From Patescibacteria group bacterium (GTDB taxonomy: Bacteria; Patescibacteriota; Minisyncoccia; Minisyncoccales; UBA10102), in contig JAHIUP010000032.1 of the NCBI GenBank assembly GCA_018816925.1, positions 1-20,608 of the forward strand: DNA of 20,608 nt, read 5' to 3'. Of this stretch, positions 5,513 to 13,281 are shown in pieces. The notes under the pieces are model-generated. The model was not told the origin of the DNA. It searched no databases and worked only from the letters and a program-made list of their open reading frames with translations. Every line of letters begins with the position of its first letter. Positions within the stretch are counted from its first letter, which is position 1. The position numbers and the translations under genes are program-made.

Positions 5513-6227
5513 ACTTGCCCCGTATACTGTTAAAGCGAACCTGGAGTACCTCAAAAAACATGCGCACCATACCCGTCAATTTCACCTTGCTGTGCGGGTC
5601 ATTGACCCAGGTAAGAGGCACCTCTTTTATGCGGTATCCCAGTTTCTTTGCAATAACCAGGGCCTCAACATCAAAGGCCCATCTGTTTACCACTGCCCGT
5701 GAAAACACGTCTTCCGCCGCCTTGGCGCTAAAACCCTTGAATCCCGCCTGCGTATCCCATATGCCCCAGAGTCCGGAAAACACCTGCACGATGAGATTAA
5801 ACATGTCCCCCAGGCGCCTCCGCAGACAGGATTGGGACACGGGAATGATGGAGTCGGGCAGGTCGCGCGAGCCGATTACCAAGTCGTACCCCCCTTCAAA
5901 GAAATGAGGCCACATCTTTTCCACGTGGTCTACCGTGGTAGAGTTGTCCGCGTCCATGAACAGGCGAAAGTCCCCTTTCGCTTTTCTCATGCCCTGCCTC
6001 ACTACGTACCCTTTCCCATGGTTTTCCTTGTTGTCTATAATCTCCAGGTATTCAATTCTCTTTTGTAAACTTGCCGCGAGGTCAGCGGTCCTATCGGTAG
6101 AGCCGTCGTTCACCACGAGAATCTCGTAGTCGTAGTCCTGCTTCTTCAAATATGCATCCACCGCCTCCAGGGTTCCCGGAAGGCGGCTCTCCTCATTATA
6201 CGCTGGGATGATAACGGATAATCTCAT
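5499..6227 (-). CDS. Family 2 glycosyltransferase, dolichyl-phosphate glucose/mannose synthase-like
   Basis: 242 residues of GT-A fold: LSVIIPAYNEESRLPGTL (N-terminal nucleotide site), EILVVNDGSTDRTAD, the metal-binding DADNSTTVDHV, GSRDLPDS, DTQAGFKGFSA and NRWAFDVEALVIAKKLGYR. The last two patterns are typical of ALG5-type synthases, which pass a sugar from a nucleotide to a polyprenyl phosphate at the inner membrane face. There are no transmembrane helices. The ATG at 6227 is preferred over the GTG at 6233 because a -10 box ends only 6 bases before it. It is the first gene of the operon with galT, dedA, tpiA and DUF458. Confidence 0.88.
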   Translation of the reverse strand: MRLSVIIPAYNEESRLPGTLEAVDAYLKKQDYDYEILVVNDGSTDRTADLAASLQKRIEYLEIIDNKENHGKGYVVRQGMRKAKGDFRLFMDADNSTTVDHVEKMWPHFFEGGYDLVIGSRDLPDSIIPVSQSCLRRRLGDMFNLIVQVFSGLWGIWDTQAGFKGFSAKAAEDVFSRAVVNRWAFDVEALVIAKKLGYRIKEVPLTWVNDPHSKVKLTGMVRMFFEVLQVRFNSIRGKYGKA

Positions 6228-6233
6228 TGGCAC

Positions 6234-6239
6234 AGTATA
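6234..6239 (-). promoter_or_regulatory. Extended -10 promoter of the glycosyltransferase operon
   Basis: TGGTATACT on the minus strand is an extended -10 element (TGn plus TATACT). No good -35 box is present 16-18 bases upstream, where the map terminator lies. The box ends 6 bases before the ATG, again predicting a leaderless transcript. Confidence 0.5.
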
Positions 6240-6249
6240 CCATAACAGA

Positions 6250-6270
6250 AAGGACCCAAAAAGGGTCCTT
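6250..6270 (-). terminator. Rho-independent terminator of the ribosomal protein operon
   Basis: A perfect 8-bp stem AAGGACCC/GGGTCCTT around a five-base T loop (minus strand), followed by TTTCTGTT. The map stop codon TAA (6271-6269) overlaps the base of the stem, and the next promoter begins about 10 bases beyond. Confidence 0.8.
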
Positions 6271-7033
6271 ATTCATCTTTCGTCAACACCTCCGGCCCAT
6301 CTTCCAAGATTGCCACCATGTCTTCAAAATGAGCAGAGAGCGTCCCAGGGGGGCTAACAAACGTCTGGCTGCCTTCCTGGAGAAGGGCCGCCACGCTCTT
6401 CTCTCCCGAGCCCATGACCACCATGGGCTCAATACACAGCACCATGCCCACTCGAAGCCGCTCCCCCGTATGACGCTTTCCGTAGTTCAACACCTGGGGC
6501 TCCTCATGAAGCTCTCTGCCAATACCGTGCCCGCACAAATTCTGCACCACCGCGTACCCCTGCTGTTCTACGAACCGCTGAATCGTGTTCCCTATGTCCC
6601 CCACCGTGTTCCCTACCCTCGCCTTCTTAATACCTAACTTCAGGGCCTTCTTGGTGATACGCGACAGACGTACGGCCTCGGGACTCGCTCCCGGCATCGA
6701 GAAGGTGCGGGCCATGTCCGCATACAATCCATCCCACATGAGCCCGATATCCAGAGTCACAAGGTCTCCCTCCTTAAGAAAACGGTCGTCTGCGGGAACA
6801 CCGTGCACCACCTCCTCATTGAGCGAAATACAAATATTCCGGGGAAACCCTTGGTACCCCCGGAATGCAATCTCCGCCCCCTCCCGCTTAATGAATTCTC
6901 CTGCCTTTTTGTCCAACTCTCCCGTGGAGATACCAAGACGAATCTCTTCTTGGAGGGAACGCATGACGCGGGCGAGCTTCTGCCCACCGTTGCGCATACG
7001 GGCAATCTCCTGGAGGGTTTTTATCGAACTCAT
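6269..7033 (-). CDS. map: Methionine aminopeptidase, type I
   Basis: 254 residues. It removes the initiator methionine from nascent proteins. All five metal ligands can be placed: Asp in TLDIGLMWDG, Asp in YADMARTFSM, His in CGHGIGRELHEEP, Glu in LCIEPMVV and Glu in LSAHFEDMVAILEDG. The substrate-pocket His is in EEVVHGVPADD. The shortness and lack of an N-terminal zinc finger indicate type I. The ATG overlaps the upstream adk stop in ATGA. This is the last gene of the ribosomal operon; the usual followers infA, rpmJ, rpsM, rpsK and rpoA are not here, because the terminator directly follows. Confidence 0.96.
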   Translation of the reverse strand: MSSIKTLQEIARMRNGGQKLARVMRSLQEEIRLGISTGELDKKAGEFIKREGAEIAFRGYQGFPRNICISLNEEVVHGVPADDRFLKEGDLVTLDIGLMWDGLYADMARTFSMPGASPEAVRLSRITKKALKLGIKKARVGNTVGDIGNTIQRFVEQQGYAVVQNLCGHGIGRELHEEPQVLNYGKRHTGERLRVGMVLCIEPMVVMGSGEKSVAALLQEGSQTFVSPPGTLSAHFEDMVAILEDGPEVLTKDE

Positions 7034-7620
7034 TCTAGGAAGTCCCTAAATCCCCGCATTATCTCCTCGTGCACTTCTTCCACGGACTGCTCTCCATTGA
7101 CCTCCACCAGAACTCCGCTCTTCTTGTAGTACTCGAGCATGGGAACAACTTCGGTGCGGAAATACCCCAGCCGTTCCATGATGTCCCCCGGATTGTCGTC
7201 GTGACGCCCTCTCGCAAGCAGCCGCCTTTCCGCCTCCTCATCTGAAATGCGAAGGTGGCACGCTCGGAACCTTTCCTTCCAGTCAAACATCTCAAACACC
7301 TCGTCTAACATCTGCGCCTCGTAGAGCTTGCGCGGATTACCGTCAAAGATAACGCCTTTTACCAATCCCTCATTTTTCATTCGAATAAGAATAGGCATCC
7401 ATAGTGAAAACACAATGGGAGTAGGCACCAACAATCCCCGCTTAAGCGTTTCTTTTAAAGTATGCCCGACCGCATCGGTTTCTTGGGCACGCTTACGCAA
7501 AAGGTCACCCGTACGAATGACCTCGAATCCTGTCTTCTCCTGCAAAATCTGCGCCTGTGTCCCCTTCCCAGATCCCGACCTCCCAATAATTGAAATAACG
7601 CAAAACGCTCCTGCGCTCAT
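7030..7620 (-). CDS. adk: Adenylate kinase-like nucleoside monophosphate kinase, short-lid form
   Basis: 196 residues. The P-loop is IIGRSGSGKGTQAQ (about 11-24), followed by VIRTGDLLRKRAQE (NMP site), GVIFDGNPRKLYEAQ in place of the usual DGFPR, and a short lid with ARGRHDDNPGDIMERLGYF carrying the catalytic Arg residues. It should transfer phosphate from ATP to AMP or another NMP. DGNPR instead of DGFPR and the lack of a zinc-type lid set it apart from the second adk gene next door. Both ends overlap their neighbours as ATGA. It could have taken on a different NMP substrate; the sequence cannot say. Confidence 0.85.
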   Translation of the reverse strand: MSAGAFCVISIIGRSGSGKGTQAQILQEKTGFEVIRTGDLLRKRAQETDAVGHTLKETLKRGLLVPTPIVFSLWMPILIRMKNEGLVKGVIFDGNPRKLYEAQMLDEVFEMFDWKERFRACHLRISDEEAERRLLARGRHDDNPGDIMERLGYFRTEVVPMLEYYKKSGVLVEVNGEQSVEEVHEEIMRGFRDFLE

Positions 7621-8321
7621 GTCTGCATGGCCTGCGTTATTGCTTCTGTAATACTTTCAAACACATCGGCAACAGACCCTTCCCCGCCAATGGTATATAC
7701 GGCAATGCCCTGGTCTTTGAAATAATCCAATAGCGGAAGTGTCTCCTCGTGAAATACACGGAGACGTTTTTTTATCACCTCCGGCTCGTCCAGCTCCCGG
7801 GTCGCAAGCTTGGATCCATCAAATGGACACAGAGAAAGCCCTTTTGTCTCAGGGAGATAAAGAATGGGGTGACGCATCAACTCGCAAATACGCCTATGGG
7901 AATTCCGAAATACGGCCGTTTCCTCTTCAATATCTATATAAAGTACGAGAATCCGTTTCTTCCCAAACGCTTCGAGTACCGTGGGAAGAAGACGCTTCAT
8001 CTGCTCATTTGTACGAGGGAAACCATCAAGTACCACGCTCTCTCCTTCTCTATACAATTTCTGAAGGTGTTCTCCCACCACTCGAACAACAACGGGCACC
8101 TCCACAAGCAGTCCCGTACGCCATCTCTCTTTTTGTTCTTCTAGCAAGTACTTCGTTCCATCAATTTCGATTTGTTCACCGGGCTGCGCCTTCTTGAAAC
8201 GTTCCTCCAGAAGCTTACTCGTTTCAATACGAGGAAACTGTAATTTTTCCGCGAGAAGTGAAGATTGCGTCCCCTTTCCAGCCCCCGGAGCCCCCAAGAA
8301 TAAAATAAGGTATGGTTGCAT
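7617..8321 (-). CDS. adk: Adenylate kinase, long-lid form with degenerate zinc site
   Basis: 234 residues. Motifs: FLGAPGAGKGTQ (P-loop), IETSKLLEERF, VVLDGFPRTNEQM (full adenylate kinase signature), HRRICELMRH...LCPFDGSKLATRELDEPEVIKKRL (lid). In zinc-bearing homologues the lid has C-x2-C...C-x2-C/D; here one Cys remains in each half (ICEL and LCPFD), so a metal is unlikely or weakly held. The insert after the P-loop helix (IEIDGTKYLLEEQKERW) is longer than usual. It lies 12 bases after secY, the normal operon place for adk, so it is probably the primary adenylate kinase. A tandem divergent copy follows. Confidence 0.88.
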   Translation of the reverse strand: MQPYLILFLGAPGAGKGTQSSLLAEKLQFPRIETSKLLEERFKKAQPGEQIEIDGTKYLLEEQKERWRTGLLVEVPVVVRVVGEHLQKLYREGESVVLDGFPRTNEQMKRLLPTVLEAFGKKRILVLYIDIEEETAVFRNSHRRICELMRHPILYLPETKGLSLCPFDGSKLATRELDEPEVIKKRLRVFHEETLPLLDYFKDQGIAVYTIGGEGSVADVFESITEAITQAMQT

Positions 8322-8333
8322 TATACGATGCCT

Positions 8334-9614
8334 CTAAAATGTATCGTATTCTCTCATCTGAAGCTGGGCCCGGAGCTGGCGAAGGGTCTCGAGCACCACG
8401 CTCACGATAATAAGAACGGCGGTACCTCCAATAAGAAACTGGAACGCCTGCACGCCCGTAATCCCCTGCACCACGGAAGGAAGGACCGCCACCGTTCCCA
8501 GGAACGTGGCTCCTATAAGCAAGATACGGTTCAAGATGTGGGAAATGAATGTCGCGGTGGAAGCTCCCGGCCTCACCCCAGGCACGAATCCACCCATTTT
8601 CTGGAGATTGGAGGCGATGGCCTTGGGGTCAAAAGTGACGGCGGTATAGAAAAAGGTAAAGAGGGCTACAAGTACAAAATAGAGAATACCCATAACCCAG
8701 GGATTCATGAGAAAGTTCTGTACGGTAAGAGCAATACTCCCGAGCGCCCCTCCCGCGCCCGCAAAGAAGGAGGCAATCATGCCGGGAAATGTGAGAAGAG
8801 CCAAGGCAAAGATGATGGGAATGACGCCTGCGGGATTCACACTCAAGGGGATGTAGGTGGAGGCGCCGCCAAACATCTTGTTGCCCCGCACGCGTTTGGC
8901 GTAGGAAACCGGAATATTTCTCCTCGCCTGCGTAATAAACACGACTCCCGCAATAATGGTAAGGGCCAAGAGGAAAAAGGCGAGGTACGAGAACAGCTGG
9001 GCCACGTCAAACCCAAACGCAATCTGCCGCACGTTCTGGGGAAATCCCGCCACGATACCCGCGAATATAAGAAGGGACACTCCGTTGCCGATTCCCTTCT
9101 CGGAAATGAGCTCGCCTAACCACATGAGAAAGACGGTGCCTGCCGCCACTACGGAAAGCGCAAGGAAAGTATCTACAAAGGTGAAGGCAGGGAGCACGCC
9201 CTGCCTGCCAAGAAGCATGAGGAATGTGTACCCCTGCACGATAGCGAATGGTATAGTGAGGAGCCGGCCATACTGCTGAAACCTCTGTTTCCCCTGATCA
9301 CCCTCCTCCTTGTACATGCGCTCCAGGGCCGGAAAGATCATGGTGAGAAGCTGCATGACGATCACGGCGGTAATGTAGGGACCTAGGCCGAGCATTACGA
9401 TGGAGAGATTGTCCATCGCACCCCCCGTAAACAGGTTAAGGAGTCCGAAGAGTTGGTTGTTTGCAAAAAATTCACGCAGGCGTTCCGCGTCAATCCCGGG
9501 GATGGGAATATTCGCCATCATGCGAAAGAGAAGGAACACCCCCAGCACGAACAGCACCCGACTCCGAAGGTCGGGAATGCGCAGTATGCGAAAAAGTGCG
9601 GAAAACCAATTCAT
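8334..9614 (-). CDS. secY: Preprotein translocase subunit SecY
   Basis: 426 residues with about ten membrane helices, the normal SecY layout. It is the channel of the Sec translocon in the inner membrane. Signatures: NIPIPGIDAERL before the first periplasmic loop (plug region), GLGPYITAVIVMQLL (helix 2), MWLGELISEKGIGNGVSLLIF (helix 4), GGASTYIPLSVNPAGVIPIIFA (helix 7), FDPKAIASNLQKMGGFVPGVRPG (cytosolic loop that meets SecA and the ribosome) and RQLRAQLQMREYDTF at the C-terminus. The ATG overlaps the L15 stop as ATGA, and AAGG lies just upstream. Confidence 0.97.
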   Translation of the reverse strand: MNWFSALFRILRIPDLRSRVLFVLGVFLLFRMMANIPIPGIDAERLREFFANNQLFGLLNLFTGGAMDNLSIVMLGLGPYITAVIVMQLLTMIFPALERMYKEEGDQGKQRFQQYGRLLTIPFAIVQGYTFLMLLGRQGVLPAFTFVDTFLALSVVAAGTVFLMWLGELISEKGIGNGVSLLIFAGIVAGFPQNVRQIAFGFDVAQLFSYLAFFLLALTIIAGVVFITQARRNIPVSYAKRVRGNKMFGGASTYIPLSVNPAGVIPIIFALALLTFPGMIASFFAGAGGALGSIALTVQNFLMNPWVMGILYFVLVALFTFFYTAVTFDPKAIASNLQKMGGFVPGVRPGASTATFISHILNRILLIGATFLGTVAVLPSVVQGITGVQAFQFLIGGTAVLIIVSVVLETLRQLRAQLQMREYDTF

Positions 9615-10039
9615 ATTACCTTGCCTCCTGCCTTCTCAATGGCGGCCTTTGCTGCTTCAGAGACCGCGCACTTCTCCACGGTAAGGGCCTTCGTGAGCTT
9701 TCCTTTGCCGAGAATCTTCACCAGAGGCAACTTCCCTTTCATTGTACTGAAAGCCCCTTTCGCGCGCAAGGAAGCGGGACCCACAGTATCATTCGCCTGG
9801 AATATCTGTTCCAAATCCCGAAGGTTGAAGAGCGCGCATACCTTCTTGTTTGCGTGAACACGGTATCCACGGAGCTTCGGATACCTCTTAATAACCTGCC
9901 GCACGATGGGCTGGAATCGAGCGCCGGAGCGCGACTTCTGGCCTTTTATCCCCCGGCCGGAATACGTGCCCTTCTTGCCGCCCCTGCCTACGCGCTTTCC
10001 CTTCTTATGAGTGGTTGCTCTAATCTGATGCATCAACAT
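9611..10039 (-). CDS. rplO: 50S ribosomal protein uL15
   Basis: 142 residues. The N-terminal half is the basic, glycine-rich extension that penetrates 23S rRNA (KKGKRVGRGGKKGTYSGRGIKGQKSRSG). The C-terminal half is the globular domain, with LPLVKILGKGKLTKAL and the ending AAKAAIEKAGGKV. Two in-frame ATG codons (10039 and 10033, MLMHQI) are possible; the second gives the more usual N-terminus. The gene overlaps the S5 end. In most bacteria rpmD (L30) lies between S5 and L15; no room for it exists here. Confidence 0.95.
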   Translation of the reverse strand: MLMHQIRATTHKKGKRVGRGGKKGTYSGRGIKGQKSRSGARFQPIVRQVIKRYPKLRGYRVHANKKVCALFNLRDLEQIFQANDTVGPASLRAKGAFSTMKGKLPLVKILGKGKLTKALTVEKCAVSEAAKAAIEKAGGKVI

Positions 10040-10520
10040 GCGCCGAAGATTCCGTTACCGTTTCTTTGAGCTTCGCGAACGCTTTCATCACCGCCATGGC
10101 ATTGTTCAGCTTGCTGTGGCTTCGAGAGAGAAACTTCGCGGAGATGTCCTTAATGCCTGCTTTTTCGCAGAGAACGCGCACCGGCCCCCCTGCCACCATT
10201 CCCCTTCCTTCTCGCTGGGGACGCAGGAGCACCCGGGATGACGCAAACTTCGCCTCTACGGGATGAGGTATCGTGTGGCCTGCTACGGGAACCGTCACGA
10301 GATTCTTCTTTGCCTGCTGCGAGGCCTTGCCTACCGCCTGCGCAACGTCCTTACCCTTTGCAACCCCTATGCCCACACGACCCTTCCCGTCTCCCGCCAC
10401 CACAACGGCACGAAAGCGAAAACGCCTTCCTCCCGATGCCACACGGGCCACCCGTGCGAGGTCCAGCACCTGGGGATCAAACTCTTCTTTCTTTCTTTGA
10501 GATATTCTTGGTTCCATCAT
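10020..10520 (-). CDS. rpsE: 30S ribosomal protein uS5
   Basis: 166 residues. FDPQVLDLARVARVASGGRRFRFRA opens the S5 RNA-binding domain; VVVAGDGKGRVGIGVAKGKDVAQAVGKA is the family signature. The C-terminal domain follows with GRGMVAGGPVRVLCEKAGIKDI and LSRSHSKLNNAMAVMKAF. S5 helps shape the mRNA entry site and decoding accuracy. A short Ser/Asp tail (SSAHVDASD) overlaps the L15 start. It begins 7 bases after the L18 stop; a second ATG directly follows the first. Confidence 0.95.
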   Translation of the reverse strand: MMEPRISQRKKEEFDPQVLDLARVARVASGGRRFRFRAVVVAGDGKGRVGIGVAKGKDVAQAVGKASQQAKKNLVTVPVAGHTIPHPVEAKFASSRVLLRPQREGRGMVAGGPVRVLCEKAGIKDISAKFLSRSHSKLNNAMAVMKAFAKLKETVTESSAHVDASD

Positions 10521-10527
10521 AGATATT

Positions 10528-10872
10528 CTAAAATTGAAGACCTCCCTCCCGCGCTCCCTGGGCCAGTTCCTTCACTCTCCCATGATACGCGTACCCTGCA
10601 CGGTCAAACACGACCCGCTCGACCTTCTGCTCTTTTGCTTTCTTGGCAAGAAGCAATCCTATTTCCTTTGATACATTCTCCTTTTTCCCCTTCACCTCCA
10701 CGTCGGAGGCGGAAGCAATAGTCGCTCCTTTCCCGTCGTCAACGAGCTGAGCGTACAAATGCTGATTGGAACGGAACACCACAAGACGGGGACGCATAGC
10801 CGTACCCTGTACCTTTGCCCGCACCCTCCGGTGCCTCCTTTTTCGTTGTTCTCGCGTTGTTCCTTCTTTCAT
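10528..10872 (-). CDS. rplR: 50S ribosomal protein uL18
   Basis: 114 residues from ATG 10872 (MKEGTTREQRKRRHRRVRAK), one base after the L6 stop (TAATATG). An ATG 39 bases upstream also keeps the frame, but it lies inside rplF and adds residues foreign to the family. Motifs: RPRLVVFRSNQHLYAQLVDD, then KKAKEQKVERVVFDRAGYAYHGRVKELAQGAREGGL. L18 binds 5S rRNA together with L5 and attaches it to the large subunit. Confidence 0.95.
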   Translation of the reverse strand: MKEGTTREQRKRRHRRVRAKVQGTAMRPRLVVFRSNQHLYAQLVDDGKGATIASASDVEVKGKKENVSKEIGLLLAKKAKEQKVERVVFDRAGYAYHGRVKELAQGAREGGLQF

Positions 10873-10873
10873 A

Positions 10874-11410
10874 TTAGGTTGCGGCTTTCTTTCCTTCCTT
10901 TCTCCGAACAATCTCGCCTTCGTAGCGCACGCCCTTTCCCTTGTAGGGTTCCGGGGGTCGGGAAGCCCGAATGCGCGCGGCCCACTCCCCTACCTCCTGC
11001 TTGTCTGCTCCCGACACGGTAATGACGTTGCGCTCCACAGCAAACTGCACGGAGGGAGGCGGGGTAAAGATTACCGGGTGCGTGTACCCCAAGTTCAGCA
11101 CGAGCGTGTTATTATCAAGGGCTGCCCGGTATCCCACCCCTTCAATCTGGAGGCGTTTCACAAACCCCTCCGTAACACCTTGCACCATGTTCGCGGCAAG
11201 AGTTCTCCAAAGTCCCCAGAGCTCCCTCGCCTTCTGGCTCTCGTCTTGAGGCCGCAGAACCACCTCCGCTCCCTGAATCTCTACGTGAAGTTCCGGAGGA
11301 ATGATTCCCGAGAGCTCCCCCCTAGGACCCTTCACGGTGAGCAGTTCTCCTTTCATGCCTACCTCCACCGCTTCCGGTATGGGAATTGGTTTTTTTCCGA
11401 TACGACTCAT
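10874..11410 (-). CDS. rplF: 50S ribosomal protein uL6
   Basis: 178 residues with the two L6 repeats. MSRIGKKPIPIPEAVEV is the standard N-terminus; TVKGPRGELS is the first loop; the second repeat contains LQIEGVGYRAAL and LNLGYTHPV. The C-terminal signature is GEWAARIRASRPPEPYKGKGVRYEGE. L6 sits near the sarcin-ricin loop and factor-binding site. It starts 2 bases after the S8 stop. Confidence 0.96.
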   Translation of the reverse strand: MSRIGKKPIPIPEAVEVGMKGELLTVKGPRGELSGIIPPELHVEIQGAEVVLRPQDESQKARELWGLWRTLAANMVQGVTEGFVKRLQIEGVGYRAALDNNTLVLNLGYTHPVIFTPPPSVQFAVERNVITVSGADKQEVGEWAARIRASRPPEPYKGKGVRYEGEIVRRKEGKKAAT

Positions 11411-11412
11411 AT

Positions 11413-11802
11413 CTACCAGATTTCACATATTATTTCTCCTCCCACATTCTTCTTGCGGGCTTCCTGCTCCATCATAAGACCCTGGGAGGTGGAAAGGATA
11501 AGCCGCCCCCCGGCCCGCTTCATATGTGAAAACTCCTGATGGGATGCGTACACCCGTTGTCCGGGCTTCGAAATCCGCTTAAGCCCTGAAATAATGGGCT
11601 CTCCATTCCTATATTTAAGCCGAAGCACCACGCTCTTCTTCTGGCGCCTTCCCTTGGATTCGGCTGTCTGAATGATTCCCGCCTGCTCAAAAATCTTCGC
11701 AAGCGCGTACTTGAGTCGGGAAAAGGGAACCTCGACGGTCTCCTTGCCTACCGCCTGGGCATTCCGAATTCTTGTAAGCATGTCTGCAATAGGATCTGTC
11801 AT
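11413..11802 (-). CDS. rpsH: 30S ribosomal protein uS8
   Basis: 129 residues from ATG 11802 (MTDPIADMLTRIRNAQAVGK), the universal S8 N-terminus. The open frame continues 84 bases upstream into rpsN, but those residues are foreign to the family. The C-terminal RNA-binding domain includes ISGLKRISKPGQRVYA and the ending GGRLILSTSQGLMM...VGGEIICEIW. S8 binds helix 21 of 16S rRNA in the central domain, and in E. coli represses the spc operon by binding L5 mRNA. It starts 7 bases after the S14 stop. Confidence 0.96.
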   Translation of the reverse strand: MTDPIADMLTRIRNAQAVGKETVEVPFSRLKYALAKIFEQAGIIQTAESKGRRQKKSVVLRLKYRNGEPIISGLKRISKPGQRVYASHQEFSHMKRAGGRLILSTSQGLMMEQEARKKNVGGEIICEIW

Positions 11803-11809
11803 AAAAATG

Positions 11810-11995
11810 TTACCATGACGATTTCCGTACTCCGGGAAGCATTCCCTCATTCGCGAGCTCCCGGAAGCAAATCCTGCACAACTCAAAATCCCTCATATAT
11901 CCGCGCCTCCTTCCGCATCGAAAGCACCTCCTCACCACGCGGGACTTGAATTTCGGCTTCTTTAACGCTCTTGCAATTTGGGATTTCTTTGCCAT
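11810..11995 (-). CDS. rpsN: 30S ribosomal protein uS14, zinc-binding short form
   Basis: 61 residues, the short (type Z) form. Four cysteines, Cys24, Cys27, Cys40 and Cys43 (CFRC...CRIC), form a zinc ribbon. The C-terminus GMLPGVRKSSW is canonical. S14 stabilises the 30S head near the tRNA sites. It lies between L5 and S8 in the usual spc order, 3 bases after the L5 stop. Confidence 0.97.
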   Translation of the reverse strand: MAKKSQIARALKKPKFKSRVVRRCFRCGRRRGYMRDFELCRICFRELANEGMLPGVRKSSW

Positions 11996-11998
11996 ACA

Positions 11999-12562
11999 TT
12001 ATTTCGCAAACGGGAACCCGAGAAGCCCGAACATCTCCTGGGCTTCCTCCGCATTCTGTGCCCTTGTGGTAACGGTCACCTCAAGACCGAAAGGATACTT
12101 TACGTGTTCTGGAGAAATCTCAGGAAACACCAGATGCTCTGGTATTCCTATTGTTAGGTTGCCTTTTTTGTCAATCGCGAGGGGAGAGATTCCCCGGAAG
12201 TCCCGGGAACGGGGAAGAGTGATGCGCACGAAACGTTCCAGGAAATCATACATGCGCTTGCCCCTCAAGGTAACCTTACAGCCCACCGATGCCCCCTTGC
12301 GCAGACCGAATCCAGCCACGGACTTGCGGGCCTGCGTGAGGGAAGGTTTCTGCCCGGTAATTTGGGTAAGGTCGGAAAGCACGGCATCAAGAATCTTCTT
12401 TAGCTCCTCGCCCGTTCTCTGTCCCACGAGCTTGCCCAGTCCCGTGTTCACCGTAACTTTCTTGATCCTGGGAACCTCCATGGGATTCCCGTACTCCTTC
12501 TTCTTTAGAAAGAAAGGGAGCACGCTCTTCGTATATGCTTCTTGAAATGTTGGTACTGCCAT
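11999..12562 (-). CDS. rplE: 50S ribosomal protein uL5
   Basis: 187 residues from ATG 12562 (MAVPTFQEAYTKSVLPFF), 2 bases after the L24 stop; an upstream ATG at 12583 lies within rplX. Motifs: NPMEVPRIKKVTVNTGLG, ITGQKPSLTQARKSVAGFGLRKG (5S-binding region), RSRDFRGISPLAIDKKGNLTIGI and FGLEVTVTTRAQNAEEA. L5 binds 5S rRNA and bridges to the 30S head. It is slightly longer at the N-terminus than the E. coli protein. Confidence 0.96.
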   Translation of the reverse strand: MAVPTFQEAYTKSVLPFFLKKKEYGNPMEVPRIKKVTVNTGLGKLVGQRTGEELKKILDAVLSDLTQITGQKPSLTQARKSVAGFGLRKGASVGCKVTLRGKRMYDFLERFVRITLPRSRDFRGISPLAIDKKGNLTIGIPEHLVFPEISPEHVKYPFGLEVTVTTRAQNAEEAQEMFGLLGFPFAK

Positions 12563-12564
12563 AG

Positions 12565-12870
12565 TTAGATAATAACGCCGCACTTTTTACACATCCTCTG
12601 TTTCTCTTTTCCCTCTATGTGATACCCCACCCGCGTTGCCTTTCCGCATTTGGGGCACACAATCTTAACATTGGAAATAGAGAATGGGCGGGGAATCTCC
12701 ACAATCTGCCCCTTCTCACCCGACTTCTTGGGCTTGACGTGCTTTTTCCGGAGATTGATTCCCTCCACAATAAGCCGGCCCTCCTTGGGGCGTACCTCGA
12801 GCACGGTTCCCTTCCTGCCTCGGTCCTTCCCCGCTCCCACAAATACATTGTCGCCTTTTTTTACCTTCAT
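12565..12870 (-). CDS. rplX: 50S ribosomal protein uL24 with C-terminal zinc ribbon
   Basis: 101 residues. The N-terminal KOW motif is MKVKKGDNVFVGAGKDRGRKG; GINLRKKHVKPK follows. The C-terminal third has CPKC (about 74-77) and CKKC (about 95-98), a four-cysteine zinc ribbon present in many bacterial L24 proteins but not E. coli. L24 starts 50S assembly on domain I of 23S rRNA and lies near the tunnel exit. It begins one base after the L14 stop. Confidence 0.95.
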   Translation of the reverse strand: MKVKKGDNVFVGAGKDRGRKGTVLEVRPKEGRLIVEGINLRKKHVKPKKSGEKGQIVEIPRPFSISNVKIVCPKCGKATRVGYHIEGKEKQRMCKKCGVII

Positions 12871-12871
12871 A

Positions 12872-13240
12872 CTATAATACTTCAGGAGCTAATGCCGCAA
12901 TACGGGCATATCCCTTCTCCCGGATTTCCCGAGGAATAGGACCGAATACCCTGTTCCCTTTGGGCTCCTTCTCCTTCTCTAAGATGACCGCCGCGTTCTC
13001 GTCAAAGGAAATAACAGACCCATCCTTTCTCCTGTAGGGATGGCGCTGGCGCACGACCACCGCACGAACCACCTCGTGCTTCTTCACGGGCTTCCGAGGT
13101 TCCGCTTCCTTAACCGCGGCCACGATGATATCCCCGAGGCGCGCGTACCTCCGCCTCGTGCCTCCGAGCACGCGGAAGCACATAATCACCTTGGCTCCCG
13201 TATTATCCGCTACCTTCAATTTGGTTTGTGGCTGAATCAT
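12872..13240 (-). CDS. rplN: 50S ribosomal protein uL14
   Basis: 122 residues, the standard length. MIQPQTKLKVADNTGAKVIMCFRVLGG is nearly invariant in bacteria. GDIIVAAVKEA, KKHEVVRAVVVRQRHPYRRKDGS and RVFGPIPREIREKGYARIAALAPEVL complete the family pattern. L14 forms inter-subunit bridges and is the binding site of the silencing factor RsfS. About 200 bases separate it from rpsQ; they hold palindromic element A, so the L14 start is preceded by a large hairpin in the mRNA. Confidence 0.97.
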   Translation of the reverse strand: MIQPQTKLKVADNTGAKVIMCFRVLGGTRRRYARLGDIIVAAVKEAEPRKPVKKHEVVRAVVVRQRHPYRRKDGSVISFDENAAVILEKEKEPKGNRVFGPIPREIREKGYARIAALAPEVL

Positions 13241-13281
13241 ATACTATTACGAATATACGAAATGCCCAAGAAAGACAACGA

